DNA from: Nectonema munidae
Taxonomy: Eukaryota > Nematomorpha > Nectonematoida > Nectonematidae
Assembly (NCBI GenBank): GCA_030549495.1
Contig: JAUIRK010000069.1
Coordinates: 1,292,001 to 1,356,000 of the forward strand
Length of the DNA stretch: 64,000 bases
Direction of reading: 5' to 3'
In this document: in pieces, positions 20,508 to 31,601 of the stretch
Layout of the letters: each line of letters starts with the position of its first letter
How positions within the stretch are numbered: position 1 is the stretch's first letter
Notes under the pieces: model-generated
The model's input: only the letters and a program-made list of their open reading frames with translations
Database searches by the model: none
What the model was told of the DNA's origin: nothing
Position numbers and translations under genes: made by a program

Positions 20508-22387
20508 GTGATGCTTTTTCCAAAAGAAGACGTAGAGAATATTTTTGATACTTTTCAAAGTTTAGAGAAGCAAAGCACCGCAGAATGTGGTACAAGGGAA
20601 AGTGATGATGATTTCATGTATAAAGAGTTGTGCTCCACCGATGAAGATGAGTCTCCAGAAAAGTCAGGGCTTTCTAATGATTTTGATCTAAGAACTTTTA
20701 CTGAGGAGACAAGTTCTTCCAGATTTCATTGTGTTGACGATCTACTTGATGAGTCTAGATATATTGCTTTAAACAGAACAGAAGAGGAAAATTTTGAGAG
20801 TATTTTTAGGATAAATTTAAAAGAAAAAAATGAGGGTCTTAGTGATAGGCATTTAATTTGGTCAATGGTAACTCCTTCTAGAATTGGAAGGCAGACGAAG
20901 GAAAATATAATTAGAGGGGGAACAGGACTAAAACAAAATGTTAGCGTAGATTCCCCTAAAGATTGCTTAGAGTTGTTTTTAAGCCAAGTAATAATTGAAG
21001 ATGTTTTGAAATTTACAAACATTTACATTGAAAATAATGATAGAATGCATTCAAGCCATTCGCGCAGTCAGCACATCAAATTTGTTGATTTGCCTGAAAT
21101 GCTTGCATATATAGGATTGACATATTTGAGAGGAATTTTAAGGCAGAACTTTTTAAGAGTGAATTTTCTTTGGTCAGATTTGGGCTGTCCACTTTTTTCA
21201 AGTGTTATGAGTATGAAAAGATTTTATTTTTTAAACAAAAGCTTATGTTTTGATGATCCATCAACGAGGGATGAAAAATGGAAAAAAGATAGATTTGCTG
21301 CTTTTCGCGAAATTTTTGAAATTTTTAACGTTAATTGTTGCAAGTACATGAGACCTAGTGCTTTTTTAACAATTGATGAGTCCCTCTACCCATCAAAAAC
21401 TGCTATCAATTTTAAAGTTTAGCAGCTCTCTAAGCCCTGTTGAGTTTCCCTACACTTTTCCATCGATTGTATACGCAGGCAAACCGATTGATGGGGCAGG
21501 CCCATTTCATGTAAATACTACCTTAGAAGCTGTTAATCAGTTAATAGAGAAGGTTAAGCGTCACACTTCTTTAGAAGATCGTAACATTACGATGGATAGA
21601 TTTTATACATCGCTTCCTCTCATTGAATGGCTCTATCTCAAAAAGAGAAAATTACCTGCATTGGCACAATCATGCCCTCAAGAAGAGAAGTTCCAGAAGG
21701 AATAAAAGATGTGAGTGGTAGAGAAAATTTTTCTTATAAAGTTTGTTGGGAAAAATATTTTTACAAGTATCTATGTTTGAATAGCTACCTAGTTAAGCAG
21801 AAATCAAGTTTTAAAAATATTTTAATTGCTTCATCATTACCTCCGATTTATGGAGTGACAAAAGATGCAATCAAAAAACCAGCAATATATAAACTTTACG
21901 ACTATACCAAAGGTGGAATCGATATTTTTGACCAGCGAATTTCATATGGTTCTTCTGTGAGAAAAAGTAAAAAATGGACAGCTAAAGCATGGTGTTTTTT
22001 ATTGGCAACTGCAAGAATCAATGCAGGAACTGCCTTTTCTCTAAAAAAAAAGGATTGGAACCAAGAAGGATAGACTCGTTTTCCTTCGGTATGGAAATAG
22101 TTAAATCACTGATTACTCCTTTCATACAATCGAGATCCCTCACAGGGCTCAGTAACAGACTAAAAGCAAAAATAAACTTCTCCTTGAACTCACCTTCTCC
22201 GTTATTTACGAGTTTGAAAGACAAAAATGGAGCAAATAGACGCTGTAGCCAATGTCTAAAGCTCATTTTTGGACCAAATTATAAAGAGAAAAAGGATAAA
22301 ATCAAGAAAGTAAAGCAAAAATGCGAAAAATGTTGTTGTTCCTTGCATTCTGCCAACCTGTGTTTTGACTGCTATAACAAAATCTGA
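20508..22387 (+). pseudogene. piggyBac transposase, frameshifted
   Basis: DDE_Tnp_1_7 family protein in four overlapping frames. An acidic N-terminus begins at ATG 20511. The catalytic region has LTIDESLYP (first Asp, about 21370), NITMDRFYTSLPLIEW (second Asp, about 21590) and YDYTKGGIDIFDQRI (third Asp, about 21900). The Cys-rich C-terminal domain has RCSQCLKL, KCEKCCCSLH and CFDCYNKI before the stop at 22385-22387. All three catalytic Asp are recognisable, but frame changes near 21400, 21680 and 22060 mean this copy cannot make an intact enzyme. Full-length family members are about 550-650 residues, so little sequence appears to be lost. Confidence 0.85.
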
Positions 22388-22453
22388 TTTTTTTGTCTAA
22401 TAAAAATATGCTTTAAATGTTTTTTCAACTATTCACAATTCAAATTAGATATT

Positions 22454-22625
22454 CAGTGGCGTAACTAGGTTCTGTACCAATAGGCCGGGAACTTGTCCAC
22501 TCAATAAACAAAAATGTCTAATAACATTTTTATTAAAATTTTGACTTATTTTGACCTTAAAAATTTGCCCGAAGTAAGGCAGAGAGGGCAGCAGCCCCCT
22601 TGCTCCTATGCTAGTTACGTCATTG
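22454..22625. mobile_element. Small hAT-like non-autonomous element inside the piggyBac
   Basis: CAGTGGCGTAACTAG at the left and the inverse of CAATGACGTAACTAG at the right agree at 13 of 15 positions over a 172-bp unit. The CAGTGGCGTAAC form is usual for hAT MITEs. No clean 8-bp duplication is visible, so the insertion is probably old. Confidence 0.55.
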
Positions 22626-22859
22626 GGTATCATGAGTATTGCAGTGTAAAGTAGAAAAGTTGAGAAAAACAGTTTTATCTTTTAGTTTGTGAAATTAACT
22701 TTTTTAGATATGAGATAAATTTTCAGTAACTAAAACTTGCTTTTTTTGGTATAGCTGTTATTAAATATTTTCAATACGTGCTTTAAAAGTAAAGTGAATT
22801 AAAAATAGAATTTAGTCTTTTGATTGGTTTATTACAGTTCATCGATTATTATAAACATT

Positions 22860-23935
22860 TCAACTGAATTTGAAACAGGGTGAATACCATCATTGAATTC
22901 AGCATACTTGAAAATGCTAGTTTTGACTAATTTTGTAATTATTTCATTATAGAAACATAACTTTTTTGACAGATTTTGTCAAAAATGATTGATTTTGATG
23001 ACATTGACTGAATTTCATAAAAAAAATTATACCATTATTCATTTCATTAAAAAAATGCCATCAATCAATTCAGCATACTTGAAAAGAGTAGTTTATACGT
23101 GTTTCATGATATAGATATAATTTTTCTTTTTTGAAATGTCTTATCAAAATGATTGATTAATGACATATTGGCTGGATTTCATAAAAAATTAGTGTAATCA
23201 AACAATTCAGCGTAGTTGAAAAGTGTAATTTAGACATTTTTCATGATGTAGATATAATTTTTCTTTTTTGACAGGACTTGTCAAAAATGTTTGATTAATG
23301 ATATATTGACTGGATTTCATAAAAAAAATTAATGTCATCAATCAATTCAGCGTGCTTGAAAAGTGTAGTTTAAACATGTTTCATGATGATATAATTTTTC
23401 TTTTTTGACAGGACTTATCAAAAATGATTTTAATGACATATTGACTGAATTTCATAAAAAATTAATGTCATCAATCAATTCAGCGTACTTGAAAAGGGTA
23501 GTTTAGACTTGTTTCATGATGTAGTTATAATTTTTCTTTTTTGACAGGACTTGTCAAAAATGATTGATTAATGACATATTGACTGAATTTCATAAAAAAA
23601 ATTAATGTCATCAATCAATTCAGCGTGCTTGAAAAGGGTAGTTTAGACATGTTTCATGATGTAGATATAATTTTTCTTTTTTGACAGGACTTATCAAAAA
23701 TGATTTTAATGACATATTCACTGGATTTCATAAAAAATTAATGTCATCAACCAATTCAGCGTACTTGAAAAGGGTAGTTTAGACTTGTTTCATGATGTAG
23801 TTATAATTTTTCTTTTTTGACAGGACTTGTCACAAATGATTGATTAATGACATATTGACTGAATTTCATAAAAAAAATTAATGCCATCAATCAATTCAGC
23901 GTACTTAAAAATGGTAGTTTTTAGCCAATAAAATA
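22860..23935 (+). repeat. Satellite array B (about 8 units near 120-127 bp)
   Basis: Highly regular units contain TTTTTGACAGGACTTGTCAA, TGATTAATGACATATTGACT, GAATTTCATAAAAAAAATTA, ATGTCATCAATCAATTCAGC, GTACTTGAAAAGGGTAGTTT and CATGATGTAGATATAATTTT. Units in the middle are nearly identical and the left-most are more divergent. The array sits just inside the right terminus of the piggyBac element and is homologous to the array at 16430-17080. It is tandem and has no unique spacers, so it is not a CRISPR array. Confidence 0.9.
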
Positions 23936-24021
23936 GGTTCTAAAATTCTTTTGGAAGAGGGGCGGAATTCACCCCCTTGCCAAAAAACAGCTCAAAAATT
24001 GCCAGCCTGAAATAGGGTTAA

Positions 24022-27000
24022 TACATTCAAAGTCCATATCGTACCATAGATTCTCTTATGTGGGCGCTAACAATGTCTGTTCAATACATATATTAAAATA
24101 TGGTTTATGCATTCTTCCTTTTAAAAAATCATAGGCTACAAGTTAACAAAAATAACTTTTCTTTTTGACATTGCGTAGTTGTGGTTTCAATAAACACATT
24201 CAAACACGTCATTCAAATCAAGTCAAGGGTAATGAATGTCAACGAAAGAGTGTTTAATGAAATTTAAATTCCTGTTATATTGTATTTACAGGCACAAACT
24301 TTAATCGTTCGAAGACAAGGGTTACTACTGCAGAGGGATTCCTTCCTGCGTTGTTAGATTTCAAATTCTTGATGATTTTTCCATTTTTTTATTTCAGAAC
24401 TTACATATGGTCATTTTATAGAAGCAATTTGATTGATTTATGTAATTTTTTCTTCAATGTCTTTTTTTCTTTCCGTATCTTCTTGTATTTTTTTAAACTT
24501 TTTATATAAACTTTTTTTTCGGTTTCTTTATCATAAATTTTGCCAGCATTCAATGTGTTGATAGAATTCAGTTCTTTATGTAGTTTTTTGTTGAAAATTT
24601 CTGCTTTTTCTAGTATCTTCCTCTATCTTCCAGTGTTTTTAAGGAGTTATTTCGATTAAAAAAATTTTTTTTATGTTTTTTATGTTTTTTACTTATATGT
24701 AATCTACAGATGATATTTAATTGACTTGCCATTTTACTGTTCATCCCCGTAAAATTAAGTATCTCCCGGTAAAAAGTCCGACCCTTTGCAATGAGTATAA
24801 AGAGTGAGCAATAGGCATAGTCTCATCTAAACTGTGAGAAAGTGATGAGGAAACACAATTACTTTAACCCCCTTGTCACCTTATTTTCATTATTTCAAAT
24901 CAAGCACGGAGCAAACTTTATTATAAACAGTATCAAATTTAGCACAGCGAAAAGTCTAGCTATACTTAAATCACAATGGTCTTTACATCTTTGCCTCGCC
25001 TTTGGTATTATAACAAATCATAGATGAAGCAAATTTTATCCTGTGTAATTGATTATAGTGAATAAAATTATGATAGGGTAGTGTAGGTCTTTATCTTTTT
25101 GAGTGTTAGAAAGATTATACTAGATAAAATTATAAGAATTTATTGGATTTCTCCTTTCTTTTATGAGTTTAGGAGATAATGGGTGAACATTATTAGGGGT
25201 TGTCTCCCGTGTCCAACTTCTCGCGGTTATGGAAGACTTCAAAACGTGTGATAGATGGGTTTTTTAAAAACTCAATATATGTTCAAAATTTGAAAGGATT
25301 TTAATATAATTTGCGTTAAACAACGAATCCGAATTGTTATTGATATTTATATAAGTGGTTTATTAAATTACATTGTAAAACTGTCTTTCCTTAGAACTAT
25401 GTTTATAGTAAAGTTAATAAAATATTTAAAAAATTAACAATGTGAAATTTGTTAGTAAGAATTGAAAAATATTTAAAATATCACAATTCTAATATTCAAG
25501 AGAATCATTTTTCAAAAGAAAACATTTATTCTTGGAGTAACATTACTTAGAAAAGAACATGAGATCTAAATCTAATTATAGATTATAGTGCATATAGGTA
25601 CATTTAATCGCTTTTAAATATGCTTTTTGTGCGTATCATATGAAGGAAAATTTGTAAATAATCCTTTGCTAGGAGAAAAATAACACTAAATTTAAATACA
25701 GAACATAAAAAATAGTCAAAAAAAGTTATTAATTCCAATGCAATAAATGTTTTGTCGCGGTGTGTAATCAATAACTGACAATAATAAAATATTTATATTT
25801 GTCTCACATGTAAAGTATCACTGTTTTAGAAATTATCATAATATGTGACAGTTGAGATTTTTATAACTAAAAAAATTATACTTGCAATAATTATATCACT
25901 AAATAATAAATTATCTAATTAAATCAGTATAAAAAGAAAATACAAATAAAAACTTTAACTCCGTCTAAAACTCTTTAATCGAATAATTATATTTACAAGG
26001 AAGTCAATTCACCATAGATTTTATTAATTAAAACAACCTTGAAATTGTTCTCATCTTATCTTAAAGCAATTCATTATTTACATTATTCATTTAAGATCTT
26101 AGGAAACTTTGAAATATCAAATAACAATTAAAATGTAAGATATGTATATAAAATTTTAAAATGTAAAAAATTTTATTCAATAAATGAAAGAAAAATAAAG
26201 GAATTAGTTTATAATAATAACACTGAACAACAAATTTCAAAAAAAAAATTTTACTGGAGATGTGTAAAGTGATTAAGACTAATTTGGGTACGCTGATATC
26301 AAAAATCATAACCGTTTTGCTGTATCACGTCAAGATTTTCAGGAACAGAAATATTCCCATTGCCTAGAAGTCAGGATTTCAATGAAATTTGCATATGTCT
26401 TTAACATGTCTATTTCGTACAATTGTTGTTAACTTGTGTTATATTTCTTTCATCAATCATCAATCAATCATCATAATCAATCAATCACAAAAAGCAGTTT
26501 ATTATTTCTCTTTTATAATTTTATATATGCTATTCAAAAAGTTTTCATAGTTTATAAATTTTTTTCAAATAGAAATATCCATGTTGGATAAATAAATGTT
26601 TTTGATAAACAAAATGGCTATCACAAATGATACAAGTGGAAAAGCCATTTCCAAGTTTAATAAAGTCGGTAAAAAATAAAGAAAATCCTCCAAATATTCG
26701 GTTTAATCTTCTTTCTTCTGTAAACTGTGTCTTTTATAACTAGTGGTTTGGGTTGAGTGCTTGATGATTAACCATAATTTTCTAGGACAAGAATATCTTT
26801 GTAATTTTCCTCGAGAGTATAGAGACAACTCTAATGCTTATTACTTATATAAAATAAGTTAAAATAAACTAATAAAGAAAAGATTTCTTTCGTTATAAGT
26901 CGGAAAATCTTTTGTGATCATACGTTAAACGAAGAATGGGATTGTGTGTAGTTTAGTGAGATTTGTTGCGAACTTGTTCCTTATTGTTATAACATTGAAC

Positions 27001-27650
27001 ATTTTGATGTAATATTATAATTCCTATAGATCAATACAAATCGTTTTTTTTTGCATTTTTTTCCTAGAGATAATGATTTTTTAGCCCGAATAATTTTTGA
27101 TTCTCTTTTCCTAATAAAAAATGGAAACGTGTTGAATCATTTTTTATTGTTTAAATACATTTATAAATTTTGATCTGAATGGAATCAAAAATAAAATACA
27201 TAGTTCTAAGTATTACCTTCGATTTATCATAACCTCTAAGTAATGAAATGCTGATTTAAACTATAACTTTAAACAGCATTAATCCTTTATTTAAATTCAA
27301 TGTAATATAATTTGAGCAATTCTTTTATTCATTAAATTACAACGACGTATACTGTTAAAAATGTGGCTAGGGAAATGTCAAATCAGTTAAAAAAGATAAC
27401 AATCCTTATTTTTTAAGTAAAAAATAAGATAGTAAAAAGAGACCATAGTAAAAAGGTGAATAATAATTTTTTTTTTTTTTTATAATAATTTTTATAATAA
27501 TTTTTTTTTGAATAATAATAGGTATAGTAATTAACATAAAAAATAAATTGATATAATATTCTATTGAATATTAGAAGAATTACGCAATCTAGTAAAAGTA
27601 TACTCATTTAGAATAATTTTAAAGCTAAATCCTAATATATCTGCTACAGT
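24022..27650. other. 3.6 kb of gene-free, very AT-rich DNA
   Basis: No coding signal on either strand beyond short chance frames. It contains an ATCA microsatellite at about 26455-26490 and T/A homopolymer runs near 27469-27510. No transposon ends were recognised. Confidence 0.45.
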
Positions 27651-27651
27651 A

Positions 27652-27806
27652 AAATTCAAAAAGTAATATAATTTATTGGGCACAAGATTTAAAACAGTGA
27701 ATTTTCGCCGACACTCGGCCTTTCCAAACCACTATACTAATGAGTAGGCTAGAAGTTGAAAACTGGAAGGATTAGCGAAGAAGAAGATCATGTGTTTACA
27801 ATTCAT
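27652..27806 (+). repeat. Left inverted repeat of the Penelope-like element
   Basis: About 155 bp that reappear in inverse orientation at 29094-29249 with few differences. Shared words include GTGAATTTTCGCCGACACTC, ACTATACTAATGAGTAGG and GGAAGGATTAGCGAAGAAGA. Such long terminal repeats, direct or inverted, are known for Penelope-like elements. Confidence 0.85.
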
Positions 27807-28089
27807 TTGACTATCCATTATGGTACAGATATGTAGATGACTGTATAACTTTTTTCAGAAAAGAGTACAATGTGAGTAATTTTTTGGAATACCTGAATAG
27901 TGTGGCAAAAACATCCAATACACTTTTGAAACATCTAATAATAACAATATTTCTTTTCTTGATGTTCTTTTTTCTATATCTAACAGTAACAATGTCAGAA
28001 CTGATGTTTTCCGAAAAACAACAGACAAAAATATTTGCATTAACTTCAGGTCAGCACATCCAATCAAGACTAAAACATCACTTATAAAA

Positions 28090-28740
28090 ATGGAGCTGAA
28101 CAGGGCGGATAGAATTTCCTATAACAAAAAAGAAGAAGTTGCGTATATATATAATAAGTTTAAAAATAATGATTACCCTCACTCTTGTATTGTAGACACT
28201 ATTGGCAGACATAATGCGAACAACGTGAAAGAACCCATAGAATATATAAGATACCTTTTTACCAAAGACTATAATAAGATTCCTAGAATAAAAATTCCTT
28301 TTATTTCAGATAAAGTGAACAGAATTATAAGAGCAGAGTTTAAAAAACAAAATATTGATGTTAATATTATTAATTCACAAGGTTCTTCTCTTTCAAAGAT
28401 ATTGAAAAGTAAGAAACAAGATTATAGAAACCATAGATGTGACTCTAAATGTGAGATTATTCAAGATAAGGTATGCTCAACAAAAAATTGCATCTACAAT
28501 ATTAAATGTAACTTATGTAACAATTGTTATGTAGGGGAAACAAGTAGACCTCTAATTTTCCGTATCAGGGAACACATCGGTGATATGAAAAAGGATAATA
28601 TCAAATCACCTTTAGGCTTTCATTTTGTTAAATACCACAAATCAATACAATTTAACTTTAGTCACTTGGAAGTTAAATTGTTATGTAAGTGCAATACTGA
28701 TATAGAAAGAATAATAAAAGAAGAATTATACATTAAATAA
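28090..28740 (+). CDS. GIY-YIG endonuclease domain of the Penelope-like element
   Basis: This 216-residue open frame is the C-terminal part of the Penelope polyprotein. It contains the conserved linker IKIPFISDKVNRIIR, a Cys-rich motif CDSKCEIIQDKVCSTKNCIY, and the nuclease core IYNIKCNLCNNCYVGETSRP with RIREHIGDMKK and a late acidic residue in NTDIERIIKEE. In the family this nuclease nicks the target to prime reverse transcription. It is a piece of a truncated element, not a host gene. Confidence 0.85.
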   Translation: MELNRADRISYNKKEEVAYIYNKFKNNDYPHSCIVDTIGRHNANNVKEPIEYIRYLFTKDYNKIPRIKIPFISDKVNRIIRAEFKKQNIDVNIINSQGSSLSKILKSKKQDYRNHRCDSKCEIIQDKVCSTKNCIYNIKCNLCNNCYVGETSRPLIFRIREHIGDMKKDNIKSPLGFHFVKYHKSIQFNFSHLEVKLLCKCNTDIERIIKEELYIK

Positions 28741-29093
28741 AACCAAGCCGATCCTTAACACGCAATTCAATAACATGCAAACGGGTTGAATCCTCATAAT
28801 GGTGATCCATTTCAATGTAACTTTTACTTCAACTTGGTTTTAAAAAATTTTATGTTATAGTATTGATTTCAGTTTTCACACACACACACATTCTTTATTT
28901 ATTATTTATGCCGTATAGAATCGGATTAGAGTAATTCTATTGTTCGACTACATCTCGTAAGAGGCGAGTAAGTGTCTCCATCTCCTTCCCATAAGGCTCT
29001 ACAATTACACATCTCATGAGAGTGTCTTCACCCTCTTTCTATCCTATACATATACACTCTCTGCAACGATTTATATGTTACACAGCACACCAT

Positions 29094-29249
29094 ATGAATT
29101 GTAAACACATGATCTTCTTCTTCGCTAATCCTTCCAGTTTTCAACTTCTACCCTACTCATTAGTATAGTCGTTTGAAAAAGACGAGTGTCGGCGAAAATT
29201 CACCGTTTTAAATCCTGTGCCCAATAAATTATATTACTTTTTGAAATTT
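29094..29249 (-). repeat. Right inverted repeat of the Penelope-like element
   Basis: Inverse copy of 27652-27806. The inner edge begins ATGAATTGTAAACACATGAT and the outer edge runs into TTGAAATTTA. Confidence 0.85.
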
Positions 29250-29305
29250 ATTTTAATTTTCCTTTAATTTATGGGTCAACTTCAGCATCAGATTTACATC
29301 TGCTA

Positions 29306-29582
29306 CAGTGCCGGATTAACATAGTAGCAGATGTAGCAGTTTCTACAAGCCCCGCGCTTACTTGAAAAAATATTTTTTTTTGACTTTTTGTAATATCTTT
29401 TAGTTTTCTTCAGTTCTTCTTTCATATTTCCTCCTTAGAATAAATTTTTGCTCTTGAATTTTGTGGTTTTTATCTTTTTTGTAGAATCTAGAATATCAAA
29501 TTAAAAAAAATTACTTCCTGATTATCATTTGTAAATTTAATCAATCTGCTACAGGCCCCCGCACTTGGTAGAACCGTAACTG
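29306..29582. mobile_element. hAT MITE with 8-bp duplication ATCTGCTA
   Basis: A 277-bp non-coding unit. Its left end is CAGTGCCGGATTAAC and its right end, read inversely, is CAGTTACGGTTCTAC, a moderate match. ATCTGCTA is present at 29298-29305 and 29583-29590. An exact 8-bp duplication with CAG-starting ends is the hAT signature. Confidence 0.75.
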
Positions 29583-29589
29583 ATCTGCT

Positions 29590-30900
29590 ATATCTTGCAC
29601 ATATATATCATATACATATATCCTTTATTTTATTATTTCTTTTCTCTCTTTTTTCTTCTCATTTGTTAGTTATGATGACTTAAACTTTTGCTTTTTTCAC
29701 ATGTGAAAATGTCATATCTCAATTATGTAATTGGTTATCTATGAGTAATTCTGTAAGCGGGTTATTTTACCTTTTGAATTACTCTCATATCAAGCTGTCA
29801 AATTAATGTCTATGTGTTATTAAATTTGAATATTTTTTTTCATCAATATTTAAATTTTGCATTTTTCTTTTTTTTTATATGTAAATAAATCTCTCTCTCT
29901 CTCTGCAGAAATATTTTTTAAGTTTATATAATGACCTTAATAAAAATACAAAAAAAAACATAAAGCCAAAATTTATGTATTCAAATTTTTATTATTAATT
30001 ATAAAATTATTCAAAATATGTTGGGATAGGTCATTCATCAATCAAGACTTTTATAATTATAATTTACGGAGAGGTCATCAAGACTTTCTTAAAAATTAAA
30101 ACATTATGTTGAAATTAAAACTAACATCTTCTAATATTACTTTGATTTTTACTAAAACAACATATAATAAAATTGGATAAAAAAATAAATTAAATTTTCT
30201 TACTTTCACACTATTCTTTTTTTATAAATTAAAAAAAATTCAAAAGTACTAAAACTTAAATTTGCAAAACGGCAGCAAATTCACTATTACGCCCGCCCTC
30301 CCTCTCTCCCTAAAGAAGATTCGAAATAATGAAGTCTTGCTACGATAAATTTTGCGTGTTTTCATTTTAACGTGCTATGCAAAATGATTCATTTGTGCCA
30401 TGTAAATTTCATTTGTGTACGCAAAATTTGTGTTTATTGTGTTCAATAAAGATCGTTGCAAGAATAAATTTTGTCCAAGTCTTCCAGACTGGTGTATATG
30501 TAGATATATGTAGCTGTATGTCCTTTTTTACATTAAAACTTTTTTTTCTCTTTTGAAAATTTGGATTGAAGTTGATATTAAAAAAATATAACCTTAAAAG
30601 CGACCCAAATTTTCGGCGATTTTGGTAGCGGAGATTCTTGTTTTCAGAGATTTTTGTTTTCGGGATTTTGAATAAGAACCGTAGGCCAGGAAACGGGCAC
30701 TCTATTTAATTTGGGGGCTTGAGCCCCCCCCCCCCCCCCCATTTTTGACCTGAGCCCCCTCCACCCCTCACCCCCACTCAATTTTCCAAGCTTAAATAAG
30801 TTTTAAATGAATTACATCCGATAAAGTGCGATTGTGAAGAAGTCCTTTCTTTGTACATTGGTAGTTTCAATAAATATATTATAAAATTGTCTATAGAGTA
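29590..30900. other. Gene-free AT-rich DNA
   Basis: Holds a CT microsatellite near 29890, homopolymers and a run of about 18 C at 30725-30742. No coding potential was seen. Confidence 0.4.
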
Positions 30901-30909
30901 TTTTTTGAG

Positions 30910-31306
30910 TATATGAATATTTATTCATGCTGCTCTAACAATAGGAAACAGTACTGCATCTTGTGAGAGAAGTTTTTTGACCCTTAAAAGAATTTTCGAG
31001 TTTTTGAACCAACGAAAAGTCAAGAAAGCTGAATGTTTGACATGGAAATTGCTTTATTACTCTAAAAATGATATATTGTTAATAAAATGATTTTCTTCTT
31101 TCACTTTTCTTTTATAATAGTTAATTATACTCCTCAATATTCAGCACCTTACTTTTATGACCTTCTTTAGCTCTTGTTTCTGATGTTGATCGAATTTGCT
31201 TCTAGAAAGGAAAATGTTATAGTGTGTACTTTCATATTGTATAGTTTCAGCCCCTTTGAACCCCTCCCCCCCCCCCTCCTCCCCATTTTGGTTAGCGCGA
31301 GCTCTG
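30910..31306 (+). pseudogene. hAT transposase C-terminal dimerisation domain fragment
   Basis: The frame 30922-31090 reads HAALTIGNSTASCERSFLTL then KRIFEFLNQRKVKKAECL, followed by WKLLYYSKNDILLIK and a stop. NSTASCERSFLTLKRI is the conserved core of the hAT C-terminal (Dimer_Tnp_hAT) domain, normally P.SSASCERSFS.LK.I. Downstream, CCATTTTGGTTAGCGCGAGC with a final TCTG near 31306 looks like the element's right terminus. The rest of the transposase was not found upstream, so this is a 3' remnant. Confidence 0.7.
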
Positions 31307-31601
31307 CTGTAGGTCACAACCAATTTGAATAAAATGCAATATATAATACAAAATTTGTTAAAGATAGTAAAAAGATGGATATCACAAGGCAACAGAGGCA
31401 TAATGTTATCCTAGAGACACTACCTGTCATTTAAGAAAAAGCTAAAGATGAAGATTGGTATTGAAATCCAAAAATTAATTTCTCTATTTTTTCCTATGTT
31501 TTAGTTTTTTTTCTCCTTTTTTTATTTTTTTTAGCCTTTTGTTATATATCTATATCTATCTATCTATATACATAAAATCGATATATATAGTTATAAATAA
31601 T

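Larger units (their letters stand above)
19376..24021 (+). mobile_element. piggyBac transposon with both TTAA ends and an internal satellite
   Basis: The left edge is TTAA (19376-19379) followed by CCCTTTTTTTGGCAAGGGGA. The right edge ends in GGG before TTAA (24018-24021). Read on the minus strand, the right end starts CCCTATTTCAGGCTGGCA and soon contains GTTTTTTGGCAAGGGG, which matches the left end. A TTAA duplication with CCC-starting ends defines piggyBac. The element is about 4.64 kb. Its transposase remnant lies at 20508-22387, a small hAT-like insertion at 22454-22625, and a satellite array at 22860-23930. Neither the 1.1 kb left of the transposase nor the remaining spacers show genes. 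Confidence 0.8.
27652..29249 (+). mobile_element. Penelope-like retroelement, 5'-truncated, between inverted repeats
   Basis: Between the two inverted repeats lies the end of a reverse transcriptase, with the catalytic motif in WYRYVDDCITFFRKEYN (about 27820-27868), and then an open frame to 28740 with a GIY-YIG type endonuclease. Penelope-like elements are defined by this order of reverse transcriptase and C-terminal GIY-YIG nuclease. Most of the reverse transcriptase is absent, and the left repeat abuts the palm region directly. The element is broken. A CA microsatellite lies at 28877-28890 in the 3' part. Confidence 0.85.

Noticed and set aside
22860-23935. CRISPR-like regular repetition
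   Set aside because: The units are contiguous satellite monomers without unique spacers, in a eukaryotic sequence and inside a piggyBac.
24842-25027. Small frame in the AT-rich spacer
   Set aside because: It is short, has no recognisable motif, and its composition is as expected by chance.
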